NCBI RefSeq assembly: GCF_002869765.1
Contig: NZ_PNOR01000001.1
Span: 62,001-126,000 of the forward strand
DNA from: Deinococcus planocerae
Lineage (GTDB): Bacteria > Deinococcota > Deinococci > Deinococcales > Deinococcaceae
DNA length: 64,000 bases
Direction of reading: 5' to 3'
Part shown: positions 1-9,233 of the stretch, one piece after another
Layout: every line of letters starts with the position of its first letter
How positions within the stretch are numbered: position 1 is the first letter of the stretch
Program-made: the position numbers and the translations under genes
Notes under the pieces: generated by a model
The model's database searches: none
What the model saw: the letters and a program-made list of their open reading frames with translations, nothing else
What the model was told of the DNA's origin: nothing

Positions 1-1899
1 CGGCAGGGTGCTGTAGCGGGTGTACTTGTCGAGCAGCGCCCGTTCCCAGTCGCTCGCGACGCTGCGGCCTGGCGTGTACTCGCGCAGGTTGGACTGGTGC
101 ATGTAGTGCGGGTACGCGCCGCCCGCCAGCACGTGCGAGAGCGCCAGGTCGCTTTCCTTGTCGAGGACCTCCGCGTAGCTCAGGTTGTGGTCCCAGTAGG
201 GCCGCGTGCCCCCCGGGCCATAGACCGCGTTGTACGACGCGGCGATTTCGGCGGGGTCGGTGGCGTAATAGAAGATGTTGGTGGGCCAGCGGGGCACCAG
301 GAAGATGGTGGGGTTCAGGGGGTGGTCCATCCCGCAGTTGTGGCACGAGGGGTCCCACTGGCTGCTCACGGAGTGGTTGGACGCGAGGAACTGCACCCCG
401 GCGTCCTGAGACGCCAGCAGGAAGTTCATGTTGGAGGCCTGGAGCCCAAAGTCGGTCTTGACCCCTTCGCCGTCCGGGTTGTAGTAGCCCAAGCCCGACA
501 TGTCGCCCGTGACGAGGCTGCGGGTGCTGCGCACCAGCCCGAGTTTCACGCCGATGCTCTTGTTGCTGTTCACCTGCACGTAGGACTCGTCGCGGGAGAG
601 AAAATCCATGTACAGGTGATCCCGGGTGTGGTTGAACCAGTCGAAGCTGCCCGCGAGGCACCGGCTCATGCTGCTCAGCGGGTCGGGGCTGGGCGCCGCG
701 GGGTCGCAGCTCAGGGGCGCCGCCGTGTTGGCACCGCCGCCGTTGTAGGCGATGGCGAAGCGGAAGGTCGTGGCAACGTCGTACCCGGTTTGCAGCGCCG
801 TCTGCTGATTGCGCAGGGACAGGGCGTCCTGGGCCGAGATACGGAAGCTGTCCGGGGCAATCTGCCCGGTCGCCGGGTCGTAGCGGTCGTTGGGCAGAAA
901 CCAGTCGTCGATGTCGAGCTGGTTGTAGCGGCGGTACTCCCCGACGTACAGCCCCCGGGTCACCCAGTCGAGAAGCGCGAGGTTCAGGAGCTGGCTGTGC
1001 AGCAGGAACGGGTTGTGGGCGAAGGTCAGCGCCAGCCGCTCGCGTCCGTCGGTGGTGGCCGAGGTGGCGGCCAGCACGCGGCCCCCGGCGTCGGTCAGGA
1101 GGGGCTGGGTGCCCGCGACCCCCTCGGCGGCGGTCACGGTCGCGGGGTAGTTCCAGGCGTGGCGGACCGGCACCGTCGCCCCGGGGCGCAGGTCCCGGAA
1201 CACGGCCCCCCCGGCGGCGGTGGTCCGCAGGTCCGCCGTGTCGGAGGCGCTGCCGTCCACGGGGCGCAGGCCGTAGTCCTCGGGCCAGGTTCCGGGGTAG
1301 GTGTAGAGGGCCAGTTGCCGCGCGCCGTACAGCCGCTCGTACTCCCACAGGAGCTGCCACTCCGGCACGTCCAGGGCGCTTTGCCACTGGCCGTTCGCCT
1401 CGTACAGCAGGGCGTTGTTCGTCAGGATGACGCCTTGGTAGCGGCCCGAGCCGTCGGCGTTCATGAGGGCCCCTTCCGTCAGGACCGCCGCGGTGGCGTC
1501 GAGAACGTCGAAGGGCACCCCCGCCTGGCCGAGCAGCGTCCTGGCCGTCTCGAGGTTGGGATCGCCCGCTCCGGCGGTGACGACCAGCATCCGCAGGGCG
1601 AACACGTTCGGGTTGGCGGTGCCCGTGAGGGCCTGGGACCGGAACGTGCCCGGCGAGGACGGGGGCGGCTTGGGGATGGGCGGGCCCCGGAAGTCCGGCA
1701 GCTTTTGCAGGTTGCGGCCCCTGGGCTGGGCGGGCGTGGTGGACTGGAAGTGCTTGTGGCCCTTGCCCTTGGCCTTGCCCTGGGTGTGCAGTTCCGGGGA
1801 GTCCACGGCGCCGGTGGGCGCGCCGGTGGTGGGGGCGTTGCAGGCGGTGAGCAGCGCCGCGGTGACGGTGAGCAGGCTGCAAAAGCGGCTGGGGTTCAT
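1..1899 (-). CDS. Agd3-like (CE18) polysaccharide deacetylase lipoprotein, C-terminus beyond the window
   Basis: The gene starts at ATG 1899 and runs off the left edge, leaving 633 visible codons. The N-terminus is a lipoprotein-type signal with a lipobox-like LLTAC ending, so the protein should be anchored outside the cytoplasmic membrane. Midway, an IDDWF motif followed by FDWFNHTRDH supplies the Asp and HxxxH metal ligands expected of Agd3/CE18 N-acetylgalactosamine-polymer deacetylases. A later YPHYMHQSNL segment also fits that family. It is the last visible gene of a minus-strand unit with glycosyltransferase and nucleotide-sugar genes, so it probably deacetylates the polymer made by that unit. 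The family call rests on motif reading only. Confidence 0.7.
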   Translation of the reverse strand, partial: MNPSRFCSLLTVTAALLTACNAPTTGAPTGAVDSPELHTQGKAKGKGHKHFQSTTPAQPRGRNLQKLPDFRGPPIPKPPPSSPGTFRSQALTGTANPNVFALRMLVVTAGAGDPNLETARTLLGQAGVPFDVLDATAAVLTEGALMNADGSGRYQGVILTNNALLYEANGQWQSALDVPEWQLLWEYERLYGARQLALYTYPGTWPEDYGLRPVDGSASDTADLRTTAAGGAVFRDLRPGATVPVRHAWNYPATVTAAEGVAGTQPLLTDAGGRVLAATSATTDGRERLALTFAHNPFLLHSQLLNLALLDWVTRGLYVGEYRRYNQLDIDDWFLPNDRYDPATGQIAPDSFRISAQDALSLRNQQTALQTGYDVATTFRFAIAYNGGGANTAAPLSCDPAAPSPDPLSSMSRCLAGSFDWFNHTRDHLYMDFLSRDESYVQVNSNKSIGVKLGLVRSTRSLVTGDMSGLGYYNPDGEGVKTDFGLQASNMNFLLASQDAGVQFLASNHSVSSQWDPSCHNCGMDHPLNPTIFLVPRWPTNIFYYATDPAEIAASYNAVYGPGGTRPYWDHNLSYAEVLDKESDLALSHVLAGGAYPHYMHQSNLREYTPGRSVASDWERALLDKYTRYSTLP

Positions 1900-1917
1900 G
1901 GGGACGTCCTTTCCTGC

Positions 1918-2817
1918 TCAGGTCACCGGCAGGCGGTGGGTGTTCGCGCGGACGGTGCCCTGCCAGAGCGCCGCGAGGGCGTCCTGGAGGCTGTAGGCGG
2001 GGGCCCAGCCCAGGCGGCGCAGGCGGCGGGTGTCCCCGTGCTGGGAGGGCACCGCTCCCGAGCGGCTCGACCCGGCGGCGTTCTCGTGGATGCGCCCCCG
2101 GAATCCGGCGAGGTGAGCCAGCTCCTCGATCAGGGGCCGGGCGGGCACCGCCTCGCCGCGCCCGACGTTGAGCACCGGGTCGGCGGGTGGGCGGCGCACC
2201 ACGGTCTCCACCGCGCGGGCGAGGTCGCGGGCGTCGATGAAGTCACGGCGGGCGCTCAGGTCGCCGAAGGTCACGTCCGGCAACCCGAGCTGCACGGCCC
2301 GCTGGAACTCCAGGGCGGCGCGGCCCGGCAGCGACCCCTCGCTCTGGCCCCGCCCGATGGGGTTGCCCACCCGCAAGACGGTGACGGGAAACGCCCCCCG
2401 CGCGGCGAGCAGCGCGTGCGTGCCCGCGAGTTTGGTGACCCCGTACGGGCTGCCGGGCCGGGGGGGCGCGTCCTCGTCCACGGCCCCGGGGTGCGGGCCG
2501 TACTCGGCGGCCGAGCCCAGGTGCACGACGTGGATGGGGCGCCCGCAGGCGGCCACCGCCTCGATCAGGTGCTCGACGAGCGTGACGTTCGCGCGGGTGA
2601 GTTCGGCGAGGTCGCCCGACGTGCGCCCCGCGCAGTTGACGACCGCGTCGGGCCGGGCCTGGTCGAGCAGGTCGAGCCAGGTGCCGCTGGCGACGCTGGA
2701 GAGGTCGAGGGCCCGGGAGCGGGGCCCCGCCCGGACGCTGAGGCCGGGCTGCCGGGCGAGGTGGGCGTGGACGTGTCGGCCCAGGAAACCGTGGGCGCCG
2801 AGAATGAGCAGCCGCAC
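1918..2817 (-). CDS. NAD-dependent epimerase/dehydratase (extended SDR)
   Basis: This 299-residue extended short-chain dehydrogenase probably modifies a nucleotide sugar for the adjacent polysaccharide pathway. It opens with a Rossmann motif, LGAHGFLGRH, and carries the catalytic YGVTK (YxxxK) near residue 145. The start is GTG 2817, only 8 nt past the stop of the upstream nucleotidyltransferase, which implies translational coupling. The tail resembles UDP-sugar epimerases and dTDP-4-dehydrorhamnose reductases, and I cannot decide the substrate from sequence alone. Confidence 0.8.
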   Translation of the reverse strand: MRLLILGAHGFLGRHVHAHLARQPGLSVRAGPRSRALDLSSVASGTWLDLLDQARPDAVVNCAGRTSGDLAELTRANVTLVEHLIEAVAACGRPIHVVHLGSAAEYGPHPGAVDEDAPPRPGSPYGVTKLAGTHALLAARGAFPVTVLRVGNPIGRGQSEGSLPGRAALEFQRAVQLGLPDVTFGDLSARRDFIDARDLARAVETVVRRPPADPVLNVGRGEAVPARPLIEELAHLAGFRGRIHENAAGSSRSGAVPSQHGDTRRLRRLGWAPAYSLQDALAALWQGTVRANTHRLPVT

Positions 2818-2825
2818 GCAGGGCC

Positions 2826-3578
2826 CTAGATCGCCACGTGGGCGGCGGGCTTCAGGACGTGCAGCGCCACCTGGGGAAGCAGCCGGGGCTGAAGCTCGTC
2901 GAACTGCTGGTTGGCGAGGTCGTAGTCGTCGGGGCGCCCGATGTCCAGCCAGTAGCCCCGGAAGGCGAAGCTGCCCGGCCATCTCCCCTGGCGCAGCAGG
3001 TCGCAGATCAACCGGTCCATGCCCAGCGGCTCGCCCGCCGGGTATCCGGCCAGGGCGGCGCGGGTAAAGGCGTACACCCCCATGCTGACCTCGAAGTCGA
3101 ACACGGGCTTCTCGCGGAAGCCGACGATCTGGTCGTGGTGGATGTCGAGCACGCCGAACTCGCTGTGGAGTTGCCGCGGGTAGGTGGCGACCGTGATGGG
3201 GGTCCCCGCCCGCCCGTGCGCCTCCAGCAGCGCCGCGAAGTTGAGGTCGGTCAGCACGTCCCCGTTCATCACCAGGAAGTTCTCGGGAAGGTCCTGCGCG
3301 ATGGGCAGCAGCGGCCCCACCGTGCCCAGCGGGTGCGTCTCCTCGACGTACCGGACCGCCAGGTCGAAGCGGCTGCCGTCGCCCACGAACGCGCGGATCA
3401 GGGGGGCCATGTGGCCGACCGCCAGGGTGATGCTGTGGCACCCCTGGTGGCGCAGTTGCATCAGCAGGATTTCCAGGATCGCGTAACGGTTCCCGATGGG
3501 CATCAGCGGCTTGGGAACACAGGTGGTGTAGGGGCGCAGGCGAGAGCCTTTTCCTCCGGCGAGAATCACGGCGTGCAT
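2826..3578 (-). CDS. Sugar-phosphate nucleotidyltransferase
   Basis: This 250-residue nucleotidyltransferase makes an NDP-sugar from a sugar 1-phosphate. The N-terminal LAGGKGSRLRPYT is the nucleotide-binding signature of RmlA/ManC-type enzymes, and GDVLTD and FREKP are further family motifs. ATG 3578 was chosen because GGAGG sits at normal spacing before it. It lies between a LegB-like dehydratase and an SDR, so the three genes look like one nucleotide-sugar branch. The base and sugar used cannot be read from the sequence. Confidence 0.85.
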   Translation of the reverse strand: MHAVILAGGKGSRLRPYTTCVPKPLMPIGNRYAILEILLMQLRHQGCHSITLAVGHMAPLIRAFVGDGSRFDLAVRYVEETHPLGTVGPLLPIAQDLPENFLVMNGDVLTDLNFAALLEAHGRAGTPITVATYPRQLHSEFGVLDIHHDQIVGFREKPVFDFEVSMGVYAFTRAALAGYPAGEPLGMDRLICDLLRQGRWPGSFAFRGYWLDIGRPDDYDLANQQFDELQPRLLPQVALHVLKPAAHVAI

Positions 3579-3607
3579 GGGGCACCTCCAGGAAGGGTGG
3601 GCGGGGA

Positions 3608-4600
3608 TCACACGTTGTAGAGGTTGGTCTTGTAGCGGGCGAGGTTGCGCGGGTCGGTGAACCACTCGACCGTCTCCTCCAGGCCCCGGCGCAGGGTCGT
3701 TCGCGGCCCCCAGCCGGTCAGGCGCCGCAGCTCGCCGCTGTCACACACCAGGCGCCGCACCTCGGACTGCGCGGGCCGCACACGCCGCTCTTCTTGCTCC
3801 ACCCGCGCGGGGACGCCCATGATGTCCGCGATCAGCCCCAGCAGGTCGCCCACGCTGATCTCCTGGCCGTTGCCCGCGTTGAGCGCCTTGCCCAGCACCT
3901 GCGGCCCGGCCTCGCCGACCGCCATGAACGCGGCGGCGGTGTCGCGCACGAAGGTGAAGTCGCGCGTGGGCGTCAGGTCCCCCAGCCGCACGCTGGATTC
4001 TCCCGCCGCGAGCTGCGCGATGATGTTGGAGATCACCGCCCGCGCCGACTGCCGGGGCCCGAAGGTGTTGAAGGGCCGCAGGGTCACCACCGGGAGGTCG
4101 AAGCTCGCCACGTAGCTCCCCACGAGCTGGTCCGCCGCCGCCTTCGACGCCGCGTAGGGCGACTGGGCGTGAATGGGGTGGCTCTCGTGGATGGGCACCG
4201 TGCGGGCCGTGCCGTACACCTCGCTGGTGGAGGTGTGGACCAATCGGGGCGTGCCCAGGTGCCGGGCCGTCTCCAGCAGGTTCAGCGTCCCGATCACGTT
4301 CGTCTCGATGTACGAGCGCGGCGCCTGGTACGAGTAGGGGATGGCGATCAGGGCCGCGAGGTGGTACACGGTGTGCGCGCCCTCCATCAGGCCGCGCACC
4401 GAGCCGGGGTCGCGCACGTCGCCGGGGCAGACCTCAACCCCCTCCAGCACGTCGCCCGGCAGCGTCTCCAGCCAGCCCCACGAGTTGAAGGAGTTGTACT
4501 GCACCATCGCGCGCACCCGCGCGCCGCTCCGGACGAGTCCTTCCACGAGGTGGGAACCGATAAAGCCTTCTGCGCCGGTCACGGCGACGAGCTGGGTCAT
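3608..4600 (-). CDS. NAD-dependent nucleotide-sugar 4,6-dehydratase/epimerase, LegB-like
   Basis: This 330-residue extended SDR has the Rossmann motif TGAEGFIGSH at the N-terminus and the catalytic YAASK near residue 150. The stretch MVQYNSFNSWGWLE resembles LegB-type UDP-GlcNAc 4,6-dehydratases and GDP-mannose 4,6-dehydratases. ATG 4600 is preceded by a GGAG ribosome site. The gene sits 30 bp before the nucleotidyltransferase in the same unit and probably supplies an amino-sugar nucleotide for the polymer. An epimerase role like that of fungal Uge3 or PelX is an alternative. Confidence 0.8.
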   Translation of the reverse strand: MTQLVAVTGAEGFIGSHLVEGLVRSGARVRAMVQYNSFNSWGWLETLPGDVLEGVEVCPGDVRDPGSVRGLMEGAHTVYHLAALIAIPYSYQAPRSYIETNVIGTLNLLETARHLGTPRLVHTSTSEVYGTARTVPIHESHPIHAQSPYAASKAAADQLVGSYVASFDLPVVTLRPFNTFGPRQSARAVISNIIAQLAAGESSVRLGDLTPTRDFTFVRDTAAAFMAVGEAGPQVLGKALNAGNGQEISVGDLLGLIADIMGVPARVEQEERRVRPAQSEVRRLVCDSGELRRLTGWGPRTTLRRGLEETVEWFTDPRNLARYKTNLYNV

Positions 4601-4743
4601 GGGGGGTGCTCCTGGGGGCCCACCCGGGAGGGGCGGGCTTCGAGAGGGGCGGGGGGGCGCGGGGCCGGACGCTCGGGGGGGGGCGACGTGGGCGAGCGGG
4701 ACCGGGGCCGGGGGAGCGGGGGGCGCCTGTTCATGGCCGGGCC

Positions 4744-6387
4744 TCAGCGGTAGGTGGTGGGGCGGCCCAGCGCACCCAGCATCCCGGCGAGCAGCACGGC
4801 CAGCGCGACGAGGACGCCGACGACGGGTACGAACGGCAGGTCGGCGAGGTCGGCGGCGAGCAGGGTCAGCCCCGCGAGGGCCCAGGCGGCGAGCGTCACC
4901 CGGACCTGCCCGAGGTTGCTCAGCACCGCCCCGAGAAAGAGCGCCGTGCCGTACGCGATCAGGGGCAGGGTGAGCGCCGCGCCCGCCCGCACGAGGTCGG
5001 CCCCGCCGGGCCGGGTGAACAGGACGTGGCCGCTCACCAGCACGATCACCACCGCCGCGTTCAGCAGGGGCGCGCCCAGCAGCGTGAGCACGCCGAGGAG
5101 GGCGCCCCGGCGGCGCGCGAGGGCGTAGAGGCGGACCTGGGAGGCCAGCGCCACGAGGACCAGCCCCGCGAGGCACGCGGCCACCAGCGGGCCCAGGTGG
5201 CCCGGCACCGCGCCGAGGAGCAGCGCCGGGACGTGCGCGAGGAAGGGGAGGGCGGAAACCGCGCCCGCGCGCAGCACGTCCAGGCCGACGGGCTGGGTGA
5301 CCAGGACGTACACGCCGATCAAAACGACCAGGGCCGCCGCGTAGAGCAGGGCCGCCCCCAGCAGGGTGAGCAGCCCGAGCAGGGCGGCGCGGCGCAGGTG
5401 GCCGTGCGCGCGCCCGAGGGCCTGCAAGCGGGCCTGGTAGCTCAGGCTGAGCACCTCCATCGCCCCGACGCTCACCACGACGGGCAGCAGGGCGCCCACG
5501 CCGAGCCGCTCCCAGATCGCCGCGCCGAAGGCCACGTTCACGAACACCGCGCAGGACCAGCCCGCCGCCGCGTGGAGCAGGGCCTGGGTCCAGGCCGGGG
5601 GCGGGGTGGGCGGCCCGGAAACCCGTCCTGCCCGGACGGCCACCGCCCCCAGGGGCAGCAGGGCCGCCGACGCCAGCACGGTCCAGGCCGCGACCACGGG
5701 AAGGGGGAACTGCGGCCACAGCGCCCCCCACAGCCCGTAGATCAGGCTGGGCAGGTAGGCCAGGAAGGCCAGCAGGGACCGGTTGAGCACCAGCAGGGCG
5801 CCGAAGGCGGTCAGGGACAGCCCCGCGAGGGCCCCGACCACCCCGGCGGGGAGGGAGGGCTGGTTCAGGAGAGGCGCGGTGACCGCCGCCGTCACCCCGC
5901 AGGCGGGCGCGGCCCACAGCACGGCCCGCTGGAGAAAGCGCCGCTGCCGGGCCCCGGTGAGGGCGTAGCCCAGGCTCGCCATGCCCTGGCTCCAGCCCCA
6001 GGCGAACACCACCGAGGTGAATAGCGCCGCCTGCGCGCCGGGCACCCCGCCCAGCTCGGCGACCGCGACGGCGAGCGCGGCCCCCGGCATCGCGTAGAGC
6101 ACGCCGCGCGGCGCGAGCGTCCAGGGGACGGGCACCCGGGGCGCGGCCAGCGGGGCGGGGTCCCGGTAGGGCAGGGCCCCGAACAGGACCTGGGCGCAGG
6201 CGAACACGCTGGGCTGGCCGTAACGGTCCCGGGCCACGTCGTCGTTGAGGCCGCTGGCCTCCAGCGCGGCGGCGATCTCCTCGGCCTGGGTGGCGTGGGC
6301 GCAGGCGGGGCCCAGCTCACGTCCCAGCGCCAGAAGGGGAGGGGGGAGCGGCGACCCGGCGGCCCGGGGCAGCGTGTTCGCGGACAT
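4744..6387 (-). CDS. Polytopic membrane protein in the PelG position, probable polysaccharide export/assembly partner
   Basis: This 547-residue protein has a soluble N-terminal segment of about 80 residues followed by roughly 12-14 hydrophobic helices. It directly follows the PelF-like glycosyltransferase, where Pel operons carry the membrane protein PelG. The N-terminus does not look like classical PelG, so homology is unproven. ATG 6387 has a strong AAGGAGGTGA site, and this start lies inside the end of pelF, giving a 71-bp overlap. It probably carries the polymer, or helps assemble it, at the inner membrane. Confidence 0.6.
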   Translation of the reverse strand: MSANTLPRAAGSPLPPPLLALGRELGPACAHATQAEEIAAALEASGLNDDVARDRYGQPSVFACAQVLFGALPYRDPAPLAAPRVPVPWTLAPRGVLYAMPGAALAVAVAELGGVPGAQAALFTSVVFAWGWSQGMASLGYALTGARQRRFLQRAVLWAAPACGVTAAVTAPLLNQPSLPAGVVGALAGLSLTAFGALLVLNRSLLAFLAYLPSLIYGLWGALWPQFPLPVVAAWTVLASAALLPLGAVAVRAGRVSGPPTPPPAWTQALLHAAAGWSCAVFVNVAFGAAIWERLGVGALLPVVVSVGAMEVLSLSYQARLQALGRAHGHLRRAALLGLLTLLGAALLYAAALVVLIGVYVLVTQPVGLDVLRAGAVSALPFLAHVPALLLGAVPGHLGPLVAACLAGLVLVALASQVRLYALARRRGALLGVLTLLGAPLLNAAVVIVLVSGHVLFTRPGGADLVRAGAALTLPLIAYGTALFLGAVLSNLGQVRVTLAAWALAGLTLLAADLADLPFVPVVGVLVALAVLLAGMLGALGRPTTYR

Positions 6388-7855
6388 GCGTCACCTCCTT
6401 GGCCGGGGGTCGGGGGGCGGTGTGGGCGAGTTCGGTGTACATCTGCCGGTACGCCTGGACGCAGTGCTGGACGGTGAACATCGTGAGCACGCGCTCGCGG
6501 GCCTCCTCGCCCAGCCGCGCGCGCCGGGGCGCGTCGCTCAGGAGCTGCACGACGGCCCCCGCGAAGGCCTCCGGGTGGCGCGGCGGCACGACCAGCCCGG
6601 TCGGCCCGATGGCCTCCCGCACCCCGCCCACGTCGGTGGCGATCATGGGCCGCCCGGTCGCCATCGCCTCGATCACCGAGTACGGAAAGCCCTCCGAGAT
6701 GCTGGAGAGGGCGACCACGTGCCCCGCCGCGTACGCCTGCGCGACGGTGGGCACGCGGCCCTCGAAGGTGACGTGCTCGCCGAGCCCGAGTTCCCCGATG
6801 AGGTCGCGGCACCGAGCGGCGTACGCCTCGTTCCCGGCGGGCACCGGGCCGAAGAGCCGCAGCCGCGCCTGCGGCACCTGGGCCCGCACCAGGGCGTGCG
6901 CGCGAATCAGGGTTTCGAGGTCCTTGATGGGGTCGATCCGCCCGACCCAGGCGACGGTGGGGGTCTCGGGACCCGCCGTGGGAAACGCGAAGAGGTCGGG
7001 TTCGATCCCGTTGTACACCGGGCGGATTCGGGCGGGGTCGGCCCCCAGGTGGCGCTGCCAGCGGATGTTGAAGTTCGAGGCGGGCGAGATGATGTCGGCG
7101 GCCGCGTAGGCGGCCCGGGTGAGGTGCAGGTAAAAGCGCAGCAAGAAGGCGCGGGTGCCGGGAGACAGGTACCTGGAGGCGGGGGCGAGGTAGCGCTCGC
7201 GCAGGTAGACCCCGTGCTCGGTCAGGATGAAGGGCGTGCCGTAGGCGTGCTTGCTCGCCAGGGCGGGCAGCGCGGCCAGCCCGTTGGACACGGCGTGGGT
7301 GAGTCTGCCCTCGGGGGGAGGCGGCGCGAGCGGGCGCAGCAGGTGGGCCAGCCAGAGGGCCGCGTCGAGTGCGTCGCGCAGGGTGGGGGCGGGAATGGCG
7401 GTCGGGGGCCGGGCGCCGCCCGGCGCGAGGGTGGCCCCGCGCGCCCACAGGAAAAACAGCAGGTCGGCGTTGCGCGGGTCGCCGAGCGCGGCGTTCAGGT
7501 CGTGCCGCCCGGCGAAGGTCACGAGGTCTCCCAGCGCCCGGGTGAAGAGCCGGGTCGCGTCCTGGTCCGGGCTGAGCAGCGCCCCGACGAGGCGGGCGAA
7601 GGGTTCCTCGAAGGCCGCGCGCCGGAAGCGGGCGCCCCGGGAGCGCGCGCCGCCCTCCCCCCACAGGGGCAGCACCGTGACCTGCCGGACGTTGGGGGAC
7701 AGGGCGCAGCGCACGGCGTCGGGCGCCCCGCTCAGGGCGAGCACGTGGAAGTCGAAGTCGTGCAGGCCCGAGACCAGTTGCTCGCACCAGACGCTGACCC
7801 CCCCGAGATAAAGCGGGTAGGTCCCCTCGGTGACCATCACGGCTGGCCCGGTCAT
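6317..7855 (-). CDS. pelF: PelF-like glycosyltransferase (GT4)
   Basis: This 512-residue retaining glycosyltransferase is the likely cytosolic polymerase of the locus. Near the N-terminus VTEGTYPLYLGGVSVW closely follows the PelF signature in which EGTYP precedes GGVS and a Trp. The C-terminal half has the GT4 donor-site pattern SISEGFPYSVIEAMATG. PelF proteins use UDP-GalNAc/GlcNAc-type donors, which agrees with the neighbouring nucleotide-sugar enzymes and deacetylase. The start at ATG 7855 lies 28 bp after the preceding small gene. The C-terminal 23 codons overlap the next gene. Confidence 0.85.
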   Translation of the reverse strand: MTGPAVMVTEGTYPLYLGGVSVWCEQLVSGLHDFDFHVLALSGAPDAVRCALSPNVRQVTVLPLWGEGGARSRGARFRRAAFEEPFARLVGALLSPDQDATRLFTRALGDLVTFAGRHDLNAALGDPRNADLLFFLWARGATLAPGGARPPTAIPAPTLRDALDAALWLAHLLRPLAPPPPEGRLTHAVSNGLAALPALASKHAYGTPFILTEHGVYLRERYLAPASRYLSPGTRAFLLRFYLHLTRAAYAAADIISPASNFNIRWQRHLGADPARIRPVYNGIEPDLFAFPTAGPETPTVAWVGRIDPIKDLETLIRAHALVRAQVPQARLRLFGPVPAGNEAYAARCRDLIGELGLGEHVTFEGRVPTVAQAYAAGHVVALSSISEGFPYSVIEAMATGRPMIATDVGGVREAIGPTGLVVPPRHPEAFAGAVVQLLSDAPRRARLGEEARERVLTMFTVQHCVQAYRQMYTELAHTAPRPPAKEVTHVREHAAPGRRVAAPPSPSGAGT

Positions 7856-7883
7856 CCTCGTCGGCTCGTCTCGCGCCCCGGCC

Positions 7884-8099
7884 CTACAGGTCGATGCCCA
7901 GGTCGCGGCGGGGGGACAGGGCGCCGCGCAGGCGGTCGAGGTCCTCTAACCGGGCGAGCCGCCGCTCGAGTTCGGCGTTGACGCGCAGCACGCCCTCCAG
8001 CCGGGACCGCAGCACCTTCAGCTCCCGGTCCAGGTCCAGCTTGCCGGGACGGGGGGACGCCGGGGAGGGGTTCGGCACACGGTGACGGATGGTCTTCAT
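7884..8099 (-). CDS. Small coiled-coil protein
   Basis: This 71-residue protein lies between the response regulator and pelF. Its second half is a Leu-rich heptad run (LDLDRELKVLRSRLEGV, then LERRLARLEDL), so a short coiled coil is likely, and there is no membrane segment or signal. ATG 8099 has a purine-rich AAAGGGGG upstream. It may be a partner or adaptor for the glycosyltransferase complex. I recognise no family. Confidence 0.6.
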   Translation of the reverse strand: MKTIRHRVPNPSPASPRPGKLDLDRELKVLRSRLEGVLRVNAELERRLARLEDLDRLRGALSPRRDLGIDL

Positions 8100-8122
8100 A
8101 GGGCGCCCCCTTTGGGGAAAGA

Positions 8123-8815
8123 TCAGGCCAGGAATTGCAGGTGGCTGCGAAAGGAGGTGAACGTGGTCGCGCTCTGGCGGGTGGCCGAGCGGGCGTCGAT
8201 GCAGTACCCGGCGCCCTGCCGCGACCGCAGCAGCGGGGTCGGGCACAGGGGCAGCAGCTTGTGCCGCAGGTGGTGCAGGTGGGTGGGGGCCTGGCCGCAC
8301 TCCGCCAGCGCCTCCAGCTCGGCGCGGCTGAGGTACTCGCCGGGGCGCTCCATCAGAACGCGCAGCAGCCTGAACTCCGTCGGCGTGAGGGCAACGGGCT
8401 GCCCATGCAGGTGCGCCGCGCCGCTCGCGACGTTCAGCCGCAGCGGGCCCACGGTCAGGGTCTCACCCCGGGCGTGGGGCAACTGCGCCGCCAGCACGGC
8501 GCGCTTCTGGTGGGGTGGCGTCCCGAAGGGGAGGTAGGCCCGCGCCCCCAGCCTGTGCAGCAACCGGACGTGCCGCTCGGGCAGCAGCGGCCCCACGACC
8601 ACGCTGGGCAGCGGGTGCAGGGCCTGCAAGATCGCCGCGAGTTCCGGAACCGCCACCTCCCCGACGACCAGAACGGCGAGCGCGGCCTCGGCCCGCTCCC
8701 CCCGGACCCCCTCGGGACCCGCGACGTGCCGGGGGCGACACCCGAGGTCCCTGAGGATGTGCCCCACCGAGACCAGGGGCGGGGAGGCCGTGCCGATCAG
8801 CAAAACGTCTTGCAC
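8123..8815 (-). CDS. Atypical response regulator with OmpR/PhoB-type DNA-binding domain
   Basis: This 230-residue protein has an N-terminal receiver-like domain (about 1-110) followed by a winged helix typical of OmpR/PhoB (about 120-215; TPTEFRLLRVLMERPGEYLSR). The receiver strand where the phosphorylatable Asp should lie reads VLVVGE, so the acceptor appears absent, and the protein may be phosphorylation-independent. No kinase is adjacent. It is the first gene of the polysaccharide unit and is the obvious candidate to control it. Confidence 0.75.
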   Translation of the reverse strand: MQDVLLIGTASPPLVSVGHILRDLGCRPRHVAGPEGVRGERAEAALAVLVVGEVAVPELAAILQALHPLPSVVVGPLLPERHVRLLHRLGARAYLPFGTPPHQKRAVLAAQLPHARGETLTVGPLRLNVASGAAHLHGQPVALTPTEFRLLRVLMERPGEYLSRAELEALAECGQAPTHLHHLRHKLLPLCPTPLLRSRQGAGYCIDARSATRQSATTFTSFRSHLQFLA

Positions 8816-9233
8816 TGTCTTCGCTCCTCCTGTCGAGCCATGAGAGGTCTCGTGGCCGCGCCTGAGCGCGCCACAACGCCGCCAGCAGGCCCGTGGGCCC
8901 GTTTACATGAAGAAACTTTTATCTCGGTCAGTTACAAAGAGGTGACTGAGCCTGTGCAAACCCCGGCTCGACATTTCACGATTGACACGTTGTTTCACGG
9001 AGATACCCCTCCAAACTGGAGTAGTATTCCCCCCTACAAATTTAAGGTAGGCTTAAATCTTCAGTTACTCGTGCTCATCTAATTTTGGTATCGATGGCGG
9101 ACGCAGCCCAAGAAGAGAGCTACCCCGCGCTAAGCCAGGCATAACCTTGTAGGTTCGGAGCCTTGCGCCCGGGTGTCGAGAGGGGTAGGCCGGGCTACGT
9201 TCCGCGCCGCCGCTCTCCCGTCGGCCAGCCGCG
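8816..9233. other. Intergenic region, probable promoter of the polysaccharide unit
   Basis: This stretch is markedly more AT-rich than its surroundings, particularly at 8900-9080. On the minus strand, ahead of the response-regulator gene, TTGCAC and TGTAAC are spaced 17 bp apart and could be -35/-10 boxes. A short inverted repeat CTCCA-AAC-TGGAG lies at 9009-9021. A plus-strand TTGACA at 8982 has no convincing -10 partner. I see no gene here. Confidence 0.4.

Noticed and set aside
97..2829. Long plus-strand open frame of 910 codons
   Set aside because: It runs antisense to three well-supported minus-strand genes, and its composition (Val/Gly/Arg/His-rich) is typical of a GC-rich shadow frame.
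8982..8987. TTGACA as a plus-strand -35 box
   Set aside because: No acceptable -10 at 16-18 bp and no plus-strand gene follows.
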